Notes: generated from the sequence alone by a model not told the origin. A DNA stretch of 64,000 nucleotides from Symbiodinium natans (GCA_905221605.1 CAJNDS010002279.1:399086-463085); one strand, 5' to 3'. Numbered from the stretch's first letter, positions 11,673 to 23,352 are shown. Program-made: numbers and translations.

Positions 11673-12891
11673 AGAAGAGCCACAATGATAAGACCCAGAA
11701 TGACAACTCCCATGTCGTCAGTTGCACTACATATAGGGGCCTTAATGATCAGAATGTGTTTTTTTTGGGGGGGGTCATTATAGTATGCCTACCAAGGGGC
11801 CATAAGGGAATACTATTGGCCTTAATAAAAGAAGAGGACTTGTTTTTGCTTGATTTTTTTTTTTTTTTTTGGGGGGGGGGGGGGGGCTCTTGTAGTATAA
11901 TTACAAAGGAGAAGGGAGTACTATTAGCATTTGTTCCAACCCCTATATTACACAAGGCCCGTGGCTTGAAAAAAAACAACCCCCATCATCCCGCCTTGTC
12001 GCCAGAAAAGTTGCAGAATGTCGGGCTCCTTCCTAAACCCTAAACCCGAAACCCTACACCCTAAACCCTAAACCCCAAACCCCAAACCCCAACCCTAAAC
12101 CCTAAACCCTAAACTCACATCCCAAGTTTAGAGGGTTTAAGATCTCCAGTGGAGGACTTCAGCTTCCAGAGCCCCTCAGCCCTGAGCCCCTCAGACCCCC
12201 AAACCCCTTAAATGGTACCCCTCTGTTCCTGTTGTAAGAGTTTTTAGGGTTTAGGGTTTAGGTTTAGGGTTTGGGGTTTGTGGTTTGGGGTTTGGGGCTC
12301 TGAACCCGAAACCTTGAAACCCCCAACCCTGCGCTCAAGGTCAAGCAGCAGCAATTTTCCTCTGGATTTCGGGCCATGCGCTGCATGGTTGGACAAAACA
12401 GCCCGGGGTTTGGGGCTTTTGGGGGTTTAGGGTTTAGGGTTTAGGGCTTAGGGTTTAGGGTTTAGGGTTTAGGGCTTAGTGTCACAGTGTTTAGAGGTTT
12501 GTTAAACTGCTCGGTCTTTTTTTGGTGGTAGGAGTTCCTGTCCTCAATCAGCGCCTCATGTCGTTTTGGTTACATGGTGTTGCCCCGGATGCATGGCTTG
12601 GCTTGCACTGGTCTTGGGAAGCCCCGCAAACCCCGAAAGCCTTAAGGGCCATTAGAAACCCTTAAAAGACCCTCAACGCTTAAGCGTGTAAACCCCAAAC
12701 CCCAAACCTTCCTTCCTCCGACATCTCAGCTCCCAAAGCATCAGAGCCCGAACGGCACGAACTTCCGGCACTCTCCAACCTGCTGTGAATGGCTCATGCT
12801 TCACTCTTGAGTCCCAATACTTGCCCCTCAACATTTGGGGTTCCCCCCCCCCCCCCCCCAGCCCGAAATTCCGAACTGCCCACCGCTCCTA

Positions 12892-12964
12892 CCCTAAACC
12901 CTAAACCCTAAACCCTAAACCCTAAACCCTAAACCCTAAACCCTAAACCCTAAACCCTAAACCC
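12892..12964 (-). repeat. Interstitial telomere-type array
   Basis: Ten perfect CCCTAAA units. Confidence 0.95.
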
Positions 12965-13236
12965 TCATCTTGATTCTGCCGCCGTCTTTTGGAAGCTCCG
13001 GCGCAAAAGTGCCCTGGGTGCAGAGTTTCACAATGCCTGACCAAAGCACGGACGGCCCGATCAGACACTCAACTCCAGAGGCGAGTTTTAGGGGTTTAGG
13101 GGTTTAGGGTTTAGGGTTTAGGAACCACTTTTTGATAGCAGAGTCTATAGACTCACCTTAGTGACGAACCCTCGATTGGCAGGGCCGTCCTGCATTGCGA
13201 GGGCCCTTGCGAGTGCGCTATTGAGCATGTACTGCA

Positions 13237-13440
13237 TACATGTATATGTGTATACATATATATATATATATGCATATGCTACACACACACACGTATATAT
13301 ATATATATATGTATAGACATATATGTATATGGGAACACACACTTTATATACATATATCTATATATATACATATATTTATTTATTTATATTTACTTATTTA
13401 TTTATATTTATATTTATTTATTCATTTATTTATTGATTGA
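13237..13440. repeat. TA, CA and TTTA microsatellite block
   Basis: (TA)n with ACACAC at 13272, then TTTATTTATATTTA repeats from 13371. Confidence 0.9.
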
Positions 13441-13686
13441 AACTGTCTAATGAACATAGCAATAATCAGAATAAAAAACAAGAACCAATTCACATCTTAC
13501 TTATACTTGTTACGCTGTTCAGCTTTTGGTTGTATAGTTAGCTGTGCTTGTTTCTAGCTACAGGCTGGGCTTTGGACAGCTTTTTTTTCACAAAACGCTG
13601 AACTTTACCAGATTTTCATCAAAGTTCATCAGTTTGACGCGGCACACCTGCGAGAGTTAAGCTGCAAGTTTAAAGCCTATAGTTCA

Positions 13687-13781
13687 GGGGTGTTCCCCCT
13701 TACTAGCAGTCCTTAATAGGGATTATAGTATCTCCCATTATAATCCTTATTAAGGACTGTTAGTAGAAGGGGGAACATCCC
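13687..13781. mobile_element. Family E foldback element (GGGATGTTCCCCC...)
   Basis: About 95 bp, almost entirely two inverted arms: TGTTCCCCCTTACTAGCAGT plus CCTTAATAGGGATTATAGTA on the left, mirrored by ATAATCCTTATTAAGGACTG and TTAGTAGAAGGGGGAACATCCC on the right. This arm is the evident source of the 36-bp satellite at 62.5-63.15 kb. Confidence 0.85.
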
Positions 13782-14158
13782 AACCTACAGTTTAGGGTTG
13801 GATGATGTTTGCACGTTTCGGCGGGTAGCTTTCGAAGTCTTCCACCTTCTTTGCTCGGCGCACTTGCAAAAGGAATTCGCCTGACGCGCGTGGGAAGCCA
13901 TATACGACGATGTACCAGTACAGGGCAGGTTACTGTGCCTAGGCCCGCACAGCAAAACAGATCTTAAACGCCAAAGCCTACGTTGACCTTGAAAAAGCTT
14001 CAAGCACAGGTAGCACCCGACCCCCCGACAGGGGCCCGGGGCTACAGGTCACGCTTGTTTGTTGCACGGCGCTTGGATGCATCGGTTAGCTTGGCCATGG
14101 ATCCTCGCTGGTCGCGCTAAGGTATGGCCCAGCCGCTCGGCCGATACCTTGAATTCTG

Positions 14159-14213
14159 GGAGGATTCAAAAAGTATATCCCTTTATGTTGGGGCTCTACT
14201 TTTTGGATCCTCC
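14159..14213. repeat. Short inverted repeat (hairpin)
   Basis: GGAGGATTCAAAAAGTA at 14159-14175 pairs with TACTTTTTGGATCCTCC at 14197-14213, with one mismatch and a 21-bp loop. Confidence 0.6.
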
Positions 14214-14330
14214 TAGGGGGCCTGGGTGAGGAGGAGTTGTTTTCTGGTTCACCTTGCTCCATATTGAGTGGGAGATATACAGGGTTACCTTCAGGGTTTG
14301 TCAGCGAAAATTGATGATGACTTCCCACCG

Positions 14331-14431
14331 AGCCCAATACCCCCGCAAATAGGGAATATACCTTAAATCATATGGAGGCCAAACAGGATCCCTTTTTTAA
14401 GGTATATTCGGAACTTTAGGGGTATTGGGCT
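14331..14431. mobile_element. Inverted-repeat element, AGCCCAATACCCC ends
   Basis: The ends AGCCCAATACCCC and GGGGTATTGGGCT are perfect 13-bp inverted repeats. A second inverted pair, AATATACCTTAAA / TTTAAGGTATATT, lies inside. The architecture resembles family A. Confidence 0.75.
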
Positions 14432-15384
14432 AACGGAGTTGTTGCCTTGACAGCTCAGCAAGGCTGCTCGCCCAGCAGAACGCACCCTAAACTTTGAGGC
14501 CTAAACCCTGAAACATATATTCTCAACCCTACACCCAAACTCCCTAAACCCTAAACCTCAATCTGAATCCCAGTCCTGCCACACCCTCAAGGAACTCACT
14601 ATTGGGTTTAGGGCAAAGTTTAGGGCTTAGGGTTTAAGATTTAGGGTTTGGATAGCTGTAGGGATGTAGCATTGGGGTGCTTCTGAGATATGAGGCGCAT
14701 TATGCTGTGGTGAAGGGTAGAAACGACCCCCTTTTTTACCATCGCTCCTACTCAGCTTTGTCGACGAGGAGCCGACCCCCGGTTAAGACCATAGCCTCCG
14801 CCCAATGCCACCAACGCCCGCACGCAAATTCCCCGACAAATCCCCGACACCAGCACAACCCCAAACCCCGCGAAAGCCCTAAACCCTAAACCCTAAACCC
14901 TAAACCTAATAACCCTCTCCGGGATGACAGGTATGCCACGACAGCAACAGGCTGGCCGCATCACCAGGTACATGCTCAGTTGCAGCCAAGGCCTTAGTAG
15001 GGTTTAGGGTTTAGGGTTTCGGGTTTAGGGTCTAGGGTTTTGGGGTTTAGGGTTTAGGGTTAGGCGGGTGTCTGGCAGTCAGCAAGTCTAGCTTCAAAAG
15101 GGTTTAGGGGTTTAGGGGTTTAGGGTTTTGCAGAGTCTTGAGGAGTAAAGGCTTCTGCGACCCTAAACCCCTTTGAAGTCAGGATGGGCTCAGGGTTCAC
15201 TTGGTGGTTCCATGGGTGCTCTCAAGCAGTTCTAGGCTGCTAAGTACCCTTTAATTACGTACATAAGCATATACAAGTATATAGTTGTCCCTACTTGTAT
15301 ACCCTACTTTTTTTTAGCAGTGCCCATCCACCTCCATTTAGGGCTTTTGGGTGAGTGAAACCCTAAACCCTAAACCTTTGTAAA

Positions 15385-15531
15385 TTCGTCGTTTTGGGCA
15401 AATATTTCGTCGATTTAGGCAAATCCTCCGTCGATTTAGGCAAATCCTTCGTCGTTTTAGGCAAGTCCTTCGTCGATTTAGGCAAGTTTTTCGTCGATTT
15501 AGGCAAGTCCTTCGTCGATTTAGGCAAATGG
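15385..15531. repeat. Minisatellite, seven copies of a 21-bp unit
   Basis: The unit TTCGTCGATTTAGGCAAGTC-C encodes SFVDLGK in one frame because 21 is divisible by 3. It contains TTTAGG and may have grown from telomere-like sequence. Confidence 0.85.
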
Positions 15532-15756
15532 GTCAAATGGGTTTGGGGCGAGGGTGGGGTGGGGAGCCTCTTTTGGGAGCTTTGGAGACCTTCTGGAACA
15601 AATAGGTGTGAAGCGAGGGTTTAGGAAAAGCTGGGCACTATAAAGAATAGAAACTTTAGATTTTCGGAATGTTATGGGCCCCTCTGGGCGGGTGGGGTTT
15701 TTGCTAAGTGCTAGAGCCCCTTCTAAACTGGTAATGTCCTGGCCCTGCCAATCGTA

Positions 15757-15940
15757 AACCCTAAACCCCTAAACCCCTAAACCCCTAAACCCCTAAACCC
15801 CTAAACCCCTAAACCCCTAAACCCCTAAACCCCTAAACCCTAAACCCTAAACCCTATAAACCCTAAACCCTATAAACCCTAAACCCTAAACCCCTAAACC
15901 CCTAACCCCTAAACCCTAAACCCCTAAACCCCTAAACCCG
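15757..15940 (-). repeat. 8-bp CCCCTAAA array with CCCTAAA and CCCTATAAA units
   Basis: About ten perfect CCCCTAAA octamers come first, then mixed heptamers and 9-mers, then octamers again. Confidence 0.9.
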
Positions 15941-16080
15941 AACCCTAAGCCCCGAGGCAGCAGCCGCAGTACCCGCACTTGCTTTGGCCGCAGCAGAACT
16001 CCGCGTTGGCGACAGGAGCCCGGGGGTCTCCGATGTTCTAAACCCTAAACCCTAAACCCTAAACCCTAAACCCTAAACTC

Positions 16081-16790
16081 TAAGGCTGAGCGTGGAGCCT
16101 GCTGTTGCAGAGAGTGCTTGCAGAAAACCCTGGGGGCAGAAATAGGGCGTTTGGAGCTAGACCTGTAGCCTTACTAAGGTTTCGTAAACACCCGGCCCAA
16201 CCCAGGGTCAGAAGTAGTTTTGGGGTGCAGAGCTTGCAATTTGTTGCGGTTTTCGTTGGAATTTTGAGTTGTGGTGCTTCTCACTACTCATGAACCGACA
16301 AGTAGAGTGCTGACTTGAGCTAGACCTTGCAAAGGAAGTGTTTAGGGTTTGGGATACTTGAAGTTTCATGGGTTGTTATGAGTAGGGTTATAGTTATATT
16401 CTGAGAAGGCTACCTACAACACTTTACAGCTGAATCACCCACCTGGGGGGGCTTAGGGTGTGGGGTTCACCAGGAGGTTTGCAAACCACAGCTTTGCAAC
16501 CATGCTCTTGCAATGGGAGCCCTTGTAAAAAGGCTTATTTGAGCTGTGGGTCCCGAAGCAGGATCGGCGGCATCGGCGTCTTGTTTCTACGGCTCCTGGC
16601 AACCACCACGGCAGGCCCAAATTCGTCGGGAATCGTGCTTTCTCTCAGGGCTGACCTCTTTAAACCCAAAAATTTACTTGGCACATGTCTATCGGTCCAG
16701 ACAAAAGGCGTGTGGTTGGGTGTGCGGAATCCTGATGCCGAAGATGCGAGGTGCCCACATGGTCAGATGATGTAACGGTTTCACCCCAAA
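16081..16790. other. Island with few telomere units, no recognised gene
   Basis: About 700 bp. A plus-strand frame of 105 codons (16458-16775) overlaps a 74-codon frame (16546-16770). Neither shows a domain, so coding status is undecided. Confidence 0.3.
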
Positions 16791-16948
16791 CCCTATAGCG
16801 CCATATAGGCCCTGTGGAGAGGGCGTTGCTTCAGCTAGGGAGGCGACAAACCGACCTGCTCGAAACGCTTAAACGCGGCAGAGTAGGGTTGCCCTGACCC
16901 GAGTGCCTGCCCGATGCAGAACTATGCACAAAACTGGACTTAGATGTC

Positions 16949-17040
16949 GTTTCTGAAATGAGGGTACCTTATTGGGGTCATTGCTATAAGGGCATTCTGC
17001 AATTGGGGGGCTTCTTTGGGGGTCCCCTATTTTCGTAAAC
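16949..17040. mobile_element. Family F element, second copy
   Basis: GTTTCTGAAATGAGGGTACC and GGGGTCCCCTATTTTCGTAAAC are imperfect inverted ends. The interior (TATAAGGGCAT, CTTTGGGGGTC) follows the copy at 37.8 kb. Confidence 0.55.
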
Positions 17041-17054
17041 CCCCAAATCACGAA

Positions 17055-17190
17055 CAACCCTAAACCCTAAGCCCCAAACCCTAAACCCTAAGCCCCAAAC
17101 CCTAAACCCCAAACCCCAAACCCCAAACCCCAAACCCCAAACCCCAAACCCCAAACCCCAAACCCCAAACCCCAAACCCCAAACCCTAAA
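17055..17190 (-). repeat. CCCCAAA / CCCTAAA mixed array
   Basis: About 11 CCCCAAA units (17107-17183) are flanked by CCCTAAA units on both sides. Confidence 0.9.
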
Positions 17191-17653
17191 CCCTAAACCT
17201 TCTACAATCCCTGCTGGAGGCCTCGCCCCTGCTCTGGGTGCGCGCCGGCACGCCGCCGCGGACGCCGCCGCGATGGGAGGCCCAGGGTTTAGGTTTAGGG
17301 TTCAGGGTTTAGGGTTTAGGGTTTAGGGTTTAGGGTTTAGGGTTCAGGGTTCAGGGTTCAGGGTCTAGGGCCCTATGCTTCGACTTGGATGTTTATGTGT
17401 AGTGATAAGAAGGGGAGTTACGGGTACCCGAATCAAGGTTGCAACCAGGGACAGCCCACATCACAAACCCCCCCATATGACGACGCGTGAACCCCCAAGT
17501 TTGGTTTCTTTGAGGGGTATATGGAGGGACCCCTAGAATTGAGTTTTTTTGTTATGGATGGATGCACAGGGCAAACTTCTCGAAGAGCCGGGATGTTGGG
17601 GAGGTGGACGGGCCATATGCATGAACAAGTATCACCAATCCCTAAGCCCTAAA

Positions 17654-17835
17654 CCCTAAACAAACAAATATAACATCTGTATATATATATATGCACATAT
17701 GTATTTATGTATATATGTATGTGTGTATATATGTGTATATGTATACATGTATATTTGTATATGTATATATGGGGTTTTAGGGTTTAGGTTTCCCGAAACC
17801 TTGAATCCTAAATAAACAAATATTTCCATATACAG

Positions 17836-17866
<31 letters not shown>

Positions 17867-17880
17867 TATATTCTATATAG
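17654..17880. repeat. TA/TATG microsatellite inside a local duplication
   Basis: CCTAAACAAACAAATATAAC (17655) and CCTAAATAAACAAATATTTC (17807) head two AT-rich blocks with a short TTTAGGG array between. Confidence 0.75.
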
Positions 17881-18164
17881 GGTCTAGGGTTTATGAGTCA
17901 GGCAGGAGTTGTGCAGTCGCACGACTGCACACCAGACGTGGCCAAGCTGTTTAGGTTGAGTTTTGGGCTTTAAGGTGTTGTTCGTTGGAGCAGTACCCAG
18001 CGATAAGTTTGACAGCTACCCTATACCCATCAAACATGAGCCCCCTGACATAGAACCCTAAACTCAGGGTTTAGGGTCTAGTGTTTCATTGAGGGTTTAG
18101 GCTTTCGGGTGCAGGGTTTTAGGGTTTGTTTTTGGGCTTCTTTCAGTTCTTAGGGTTTTGAGCC

Positions 18165-18432
18165 CCCTCCCCCCCCACCACCCCCCCCCCCCCCCCCACC
18201 CCCCCACCCCCCACGCCCCCCCCCCCCCCCCCACACCCCACCCCCCACCCCCCCCCCCACGCCCCCCCCCCCCCCCAAACACCCACCCCCTTCCCCCCCA
18301 CCCCCCCCCCCCAAACACCCCCCCCCCTCCCCCCACCACTCCCCTCTCCCCCCCCCCCACCTCCCCCCCCTTACCCCCCACCCCCCCCCCCCCCCCCCCC
18401 CCCCCCCCACCCCACCCCCCCTCCCCCCCTCA
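18165..18432. repeat. ~270-bp poly-C tract
   Basis: Mostly C with A and CAC interruptions. It generates Pro-, Gly- and Trp-rich spurious frames. Confidence 0.95.
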
Positions 18433-18689
18433 AGCCACCCCAAATCTCAATACGGCGATGCCCATAAAGAACGGCTGCAAATCTGCAGGCTCCCCGCGAT
18501 CCACTAGTACAAGCGCTGATCGAGGAGACTCTGCGGACAAAGTTTAGGCTTTCATTACAGTTCTGTAACCGATAGTGTTATTTTTCTCATTGCCACCGCT
18601 CGTTCTTTTATTATCATATGTACTTCTACATATCATGGCATATTCTTTGATCATCTGGAGCCTTGATGAGCTTGGTCGACTAAGCCTTC

Positions 18690-18845
18690 TAGACCCTAAA
18701 CCCGAAATCCTAAACCCGAAACCCTAAACCCGAAACCCTAAACCCGAAACCTTAAACCCGAAACCCTAAACCCGAAACCCTAAACCCTAAACCCGAAACC
18801 CTAAACCCGAAACCCTAAACCCTAAACCCTAAACCCTAAACCCTC
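18690..18845 (-). repeat. 14-bp dimer array CCCTAAACCCGAAA
   Basis: CCCTAAA and CCCGAAA alternate strictly for about seven dimers before the array becomes pure CCCTAAA. Confidence 0.9.
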
Positions 18846-18936
18846 CTTTCTCTCGAGGAGCTGGGCATCGAGCCCTCGGAGGAGAACGACTTCGCATGGA
18901 TGCGCGGCCGCAAGCGCCGTGGGGAGAGGGCTTTCA
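18846..18936 (+). other. Coding-like fragment between telomere arrays
   Basis: It reads LSLEELGIEPSEENDFAWMR then GRKRRGERAF, a convincing protein-like composition. It lies between a CCCTAAA/CCCGAAA array and a TTTAGGG array. Not recognised. Confidence 0.4.
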
Positions 18937-19426
18937 GGGTTTAGGGTTTAGGGTTTGGGGTTTAGGGTTTAGGGTTTAGGGTTTGGGGTTTAGGGTTTAG
19001 GGCTAGGGTTTAGGGTTTGGGGGTTTGGGGTTTCGGGGTTGAGGAACTCAAAGCCTAATTTTTTTTTGGCAGGTTACCTAGGATTCCTATAAGGGGTGTT
19101 TGGAGTATAATCGACGACCGAAAAGTAGATTTTAGGGTTCTTTCGGGAAGGTTTATAGGGATTCCAAGGGGCTTTGGGTTTAGGGTTTAGGGTTTAGGGT
19201 TTAGGGTTTAGGGAAGGAGCCTCTGACAGAGGGCCTGGCACCTATCCTTAGCTGGGAGTGGTCAGGGTCTGGGCCTTCAGGGAAGAAAGGTGTAAAGAGC
19301 TCAAGTGTCCCTAAAGGGTCAATGTACTCGTACCATGTTCTGACCCTGGGCCCCGAAGTCCTATATAGGAAGTGATTTGAAGCTGCCTTTGGGCTTGCTA
19401 CTGTAGGGGGGGGGGGGGGGGGGGGG

Positions 19427-19650
19427 GTTTAGGGTTTTGGGTTTAGGGTTTAGGGTTTGGGTTTAGGGTTTAGGGTTTAGGGTTAGGGCTTAGGGCTAGG
19501 GTTTAGGGTTTAGGGTTTAGGGTGTTAGGGTTTAGGGTTTAGGGTTTAGGGTTTAGGGTTTAGGTTTTAGGGTTTAGGGTTTAGGGTTTAGGGTTTAGGG
19601 TTTAGGGTTTAGGGTTCAGGGTTCAGGGTTTAGGGTTTAGGGTTTAGGGC
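19427..19650 (+). repeat. Longest G-strand telomere-type array, adjoining a G-run
   Basis: About 30 TTTAGGG-type units with GTTAGGG, GCTAGGG and TTCAGGG variants, directly after a run of about 20 G (19407-19427). Confidence 0.95.
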
Positions 19651-19861
19651 TCTTCGACGGCCTTATGGCTGGAAGGGTTTCAGGTCTTTTTCTTGGTGAG
19701 GAGGGATTGTCCGTTCTTGTTTTGCACCCTAAACCTTAAACCCCAAAACCCCAAACCCTAAACCCCAAAAAGAATACCCGGGATGGAAAAGGATCCTGCT
19801 TGTGTTGCCATGCCCCATGCGGTCGATGTCTTCTGTGGTTTTCGCACACCCCCTTGTCAGT

Positions 19862-19938
19862 TCTAAACCCTAAACCCTAAACCCTAAACCCTAAACCCTA
19901 AACCCTAAACCCTAAACCCTAAACCCTAAACCCTGAAC
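19862..19938 (-). repeat. Interstitial telomere-type array
   Basis: Ten to eleven CCCTAAA units. Confidence 0.95.
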
Positions 19939-20010
19939 CGTGGCCAGGAGTCAAGGCTTGCCACGGTAGGACTGCAAGAACCTTAAACCCTTTTGGGATG
20001 TTCCCCTTAT

Positions 20011-20118
20011 ATACTGGGATGCCCAGTAGTGCCCTTATTCCCTTTTTGGGGGGGGTTTTGGTTCCCTTATAAACCCCTTTAAGCAAAAAAGGGCACCCTT
20101 TTTAAGGCAACCCCGTAT
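20011..20118. mobile_element. Family A-like inverted-repeat element
   Basis: The ends ATACTGGGATGCC and GGCAACCCCGTAT are inverted with two mismatches. The interior has the family order CCCTTTTTGG, GGTTCCCTTATAA, AAAAAGGGCACCCTT. Confidence 0.5.
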
Positions 20119-21510
20119 AATCGGGATAATCATCATCCCCTTGATGTACCCAGAGAGCCCAACACCCCTTGATCAAAGACTATAAACATTAAATATTAGT
20201 TCATATAATTTGAGGAATATTCCTTATTTTAGGCTTGGGTATGATACGAAACTCTATGTACAACAAAGCACCGGCGCTTGCTTCAAGTCTGCTTATCGTA
20301 CCCGCATGAGTCTTTTGTAGCGTTTCGAGCTCCAGGGGCACCGGCAGTCTAAACTTGAAACCCCCCCCAAGCGCACCCGCATCTCCACACCCCAACAAGT
20401 TGCCACCGATTTGTTCCATCTCGGCAAGTGCTGATGACTAAACAGACTAAACCCCAAACGCAGGACCCTACAAACCCCAAACCGCTTGGCGCTTTCCAGA
20501 GCCATTTTGGCCACAGTAGTTTGTGTTTTTTTCTTTTTGCGGCGGCGTGCTGCTGGCGCACCTCTTCCAGCATTAGTTCTCAGTTCTCGACCTGAATCCC
20601 TGAGCCCGACCTCAGGAAGAGTTTGTGGTGTTAGGGTTTAGGGTTTAGGGTTTAGGGGTCGTGGTTTCTGGGCTTCAGTGGCCTGGATTTTGAGGGCACG
20701 TGTTGAAGGCTACACTGCGAGGCTGCCCTAAACCCTAAACCCTAAACCCTAAACACTAAACTGGATGCTTCATGCCAAAGGCCTGAAATCAATGGGTGCA
20801 AATCTCCAGTGCAGCATGGGGGCGGTTGGGGGGGGTGGGGGGGTTGACAAGGGAATTTGTTTCTGCTATTTGCTTGAGACCCCCCCCCCCCCTTCGAACA
20901 AAAAAAAACATCAATCTCTACATTGCCCTATAGCTGTGCAGTGTTCGAGGGTTCTTAAGCAATAGGTAGATTTAAGTTTCGGGTTTATGTTCGGGGCACT
21001 GCTTGGAACTCTAAACCATAAGGCACATGGCGGATACAAAGGGCCCCAAACCCAAAAAAAGCCCACAGAGAACACGGGAGGGCAGGCGGGATTCCAGGAT
21101 CCTAAGACGAGAGCTACTTCTTCTTGTTGGTAGGGCCTGTGTTCTGACCCAGTCTTTCTCGTTAAGGAAGTTTCGGGTTTAGGGTTTTGAGGGTATGGAG
21201 GGTATGGAGGGTTTTGGGGCATTGAGGGTATGGAGGCTTTCTGTTAGTCTTGCTGAGGTGCTATCCGTCAGTCTTCCTGAGGTGCGATCCGGCATTCCAC
21301 TTGAAACAGAATAAGAAGGCTTCATGGGCCGTCATGATTCGTAACTATGGCTGGACGTGCCCTAAATAAGAATCGCTTTTTATAGCCCAAGTTCCCCAAA
21401 CCCTAAACCGGCCTAACCCTAAAGCCGAAACCCTAAGCCCTACTTATAACATCAGTTGCAGCTACCCATGAACCTTCAAAGAAGTCCGGCACGAGCGTGT
21501 CATTCGCCTA

Positions 21511-21568
21511 GTAGGGTTTCTACAGGGGATACCAAGTAGACTTGCAAAGTCAAAAGTGCTTCCAAGTA
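21511..21568. mobile_element. Family D element, right half only
   Basis: GTAGGGTTTCTACAGGGGAT, AGACTTGCAAAGTC and GTGCTTCCAAGTA match the right half of the family. No left half is visible. Confidence 0.5.
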
Positions 21569-21582
21569 GACCCCAAACCCTA

Positions 21583-21800
21583 ACCCCTGAACCCTAAATC
21601 CTAAACCCTTAAACTCTAAACCCTCAACCCTAAATCCCAAACCCTAAACCCTAAACCCTAAACCCTAAACCCTAACCCCTAAACCCTAAACCCTAAACCC
21701 CTAACCCCTAAACCCCTAAACCCCTAAACCCCTAAACCCTAAACCCTAAACCCTAAACCCTAAACCCTAAACCCTAAACCCTAAACCCTAAACCCTAACC
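21583..21800 (-). repeat. Long C-strand telomere-type array with octamers
   Basis: About 29 units, mainly CCCTAAA, with CCCCTAAA and CCCCTAA clustered at 21690-21735. Confidence 0.95.
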
Positions 21801-21966
21801 CAAGCTTCCCCCGAGCACGACCGAGGCGAAGACCGCGCACAGTGGCACGCGCCGCCCACATTGCTTCCTTGGCGCTTAGTGGGGTTTTAGGGTTTAGGGT
21901 TTAGGGTTTAGGGTTTAAGATTTAGGGTTGCTTCCTTGGCCCTAAACCCTACCTGGAACCCTCTTG

Positions 21967-22025
21967 ACCTACAGTTTTATGGGTTGTACCTACTACTTGA
22001 GGGTAGTTCCTACTAAACTGTAGGT
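21967..22025. mobile_element. Family H short inverted repeat (ACCTACAGTTT)
   Basis: ACCTACAGTTT and AAACTGTAGGT are perfect 11-bp inverted ends of a 59-bp unit containing GTACCTACTACTTGAGGG. Confidence 0.65.
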
Positions 22026-22297
22026 GAATAGAGTCCCAGGTAAGCCCTAAACCCTAAACCCTAAACCCTAAACCCTAAACCCTCTACATAAAATAGGCAC
22101 ATAGAATCCCAGGTTTAGCCCTAATGCTTTAGGGAGCCTCTGCGCCCATGGGAGGGCCATGTCTGTGCTGGAAGTTGCCTTGGCCAGCTGTGTGGCCTGG
22201 CAGCTTCCCTGCTCGGACGCACCTTTTTTGGCTTAGTAAGGGTTTAGGGTTTAGGCTTTAGGGTTTAGGGCGGGTTGAGGGTTTAGGTTCACCAAGG

Positions 22298-22353
22298 GCG
22301 GGTTGTGGGGATATAATCGGGTTTTCATTTTAGGGGGTACTAAGTAGACTTAC
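22298..22353. mobile_element. Family D element, internal piece
   Basis: GGGTTGTGGGGATATAATCG, GGGGGTACTAAGTAG and ACTTACTAC follow the internal order of family D. Both ends are missing. Confidence 0.35.
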
Positions 22354-22725
22354 TACTCGCTATCTGGCTGGGGTGATTCCTGTCTACTGGCAGATGCTCT
22401 GTGAACAGCATAGGAAAAGATAGATAGAGAAAGGCCGATGGACGACGAGAAGAAAATGAAATGTGCACCCATGCGCCTCAACACGCTTCAGAAGGGCCGA
22501 AATCCTGAACGGTGCTGCCTAAGCCCTACACTAGGTACCTCTTCTGTGACTCTGGGTTCGCTGACGGTGGAACGGGCACAGCTTTGGTCTGACTCTCTTG
22601 CTGGCACACTAGGTACTACCTTGTTTCTGCAGCTACCCTATTGGGGTCAAGAGAATCCTATCTTGGAATGTTTTCGGGGAGCGTGGAGGGACCAGCCTCG
22701 TAAGCATCTGAAACCTCAAATACTC

Positions 22726-22841
22726 TACTTGGAAGCCCTTTTGACTTAGTAAGTGTGATCATTAAGGTGGGTTATGCGGATGATCGTAGGGTTGCTAGGG
22801 GAGACTTAATAGACTTACAAAGCTAGAAGAGCTTCCAAGTA
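22726..22841. mobile_element. Family D inverted-repeat element (TACTTGGAAGC...)
   Basis: TACTTGGAAGCCCTTTTGAC on the left and GAAGAGCTTCCAAGTA on the right are inverted repeats, 116 bp in all. The interior carries GACTTAGTAAG and AGACTTACAAAGC. Confidence 0.75.
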
Positions 22842-23029
22842 AAGCCTCAACCCTGAACCCTAAGCAAGTACCCAAAAGCCTAAACCTTTAAATTCGTGCA
22901 GCCCTCCGACTCATCAATTAGGTGAGCACTTCCCACAAGCGGGTCACCCATAGTATACCCCCCATAATACTAGAATCCTTGTTAAAGAACCCCGAAAAAT
23001 CCCCCTATGTCAGGAAACCCTCATAAACA

Positions 23030-23282
23030 AATATGGAAAATATAAATACATACATGAATAATGAAAATATGTGTGTAAATATATGTACACATATGTATAT
23101 GTGTATATATACATGTATTTATTTACTTATTTATTTCACATTTGTTTATATATGTACATATATGTATATGTGTATATATACATTTATTATTTATTTTTTT
23201 ATTTACTTATTTATTTATTTATTTTATTTATTTATTTATTATTTTATTTATTTATTTATTTATTTATTGGCAACAGAATCAC

Positions 23283-23315
<33 letters not shown>

Positions 23316-23352
23316 CATATACATATATGCTTACATACATATTATGTATAGA
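23030..23352. repeat. AT-rich microsatellite block (TATG, TTTA, TA)
   Basis: ATATGTAC and TTTATTTATTTA runs of more than 300 bp. Tyr/Ile-rich open frames are artefacts. Confidence 0.9.

Noticed and set aside
18097-18547. Gly/Trp-rich and Pro-rich ORFs
   Set aside because: They derive from the poly-C tract.
20500-20516. AGCCATTTTGGC, resembling the core of the dinoflagellate spliced leader
   Set aside because: Only 12 bases match and the flanks do not agree with the leader as I remember it. A chance match is plausible.
22438-22749. 103-codon ORF as a gene
   Set aside because: Its 3' end lies in a family D element, and the rest shows no domain.
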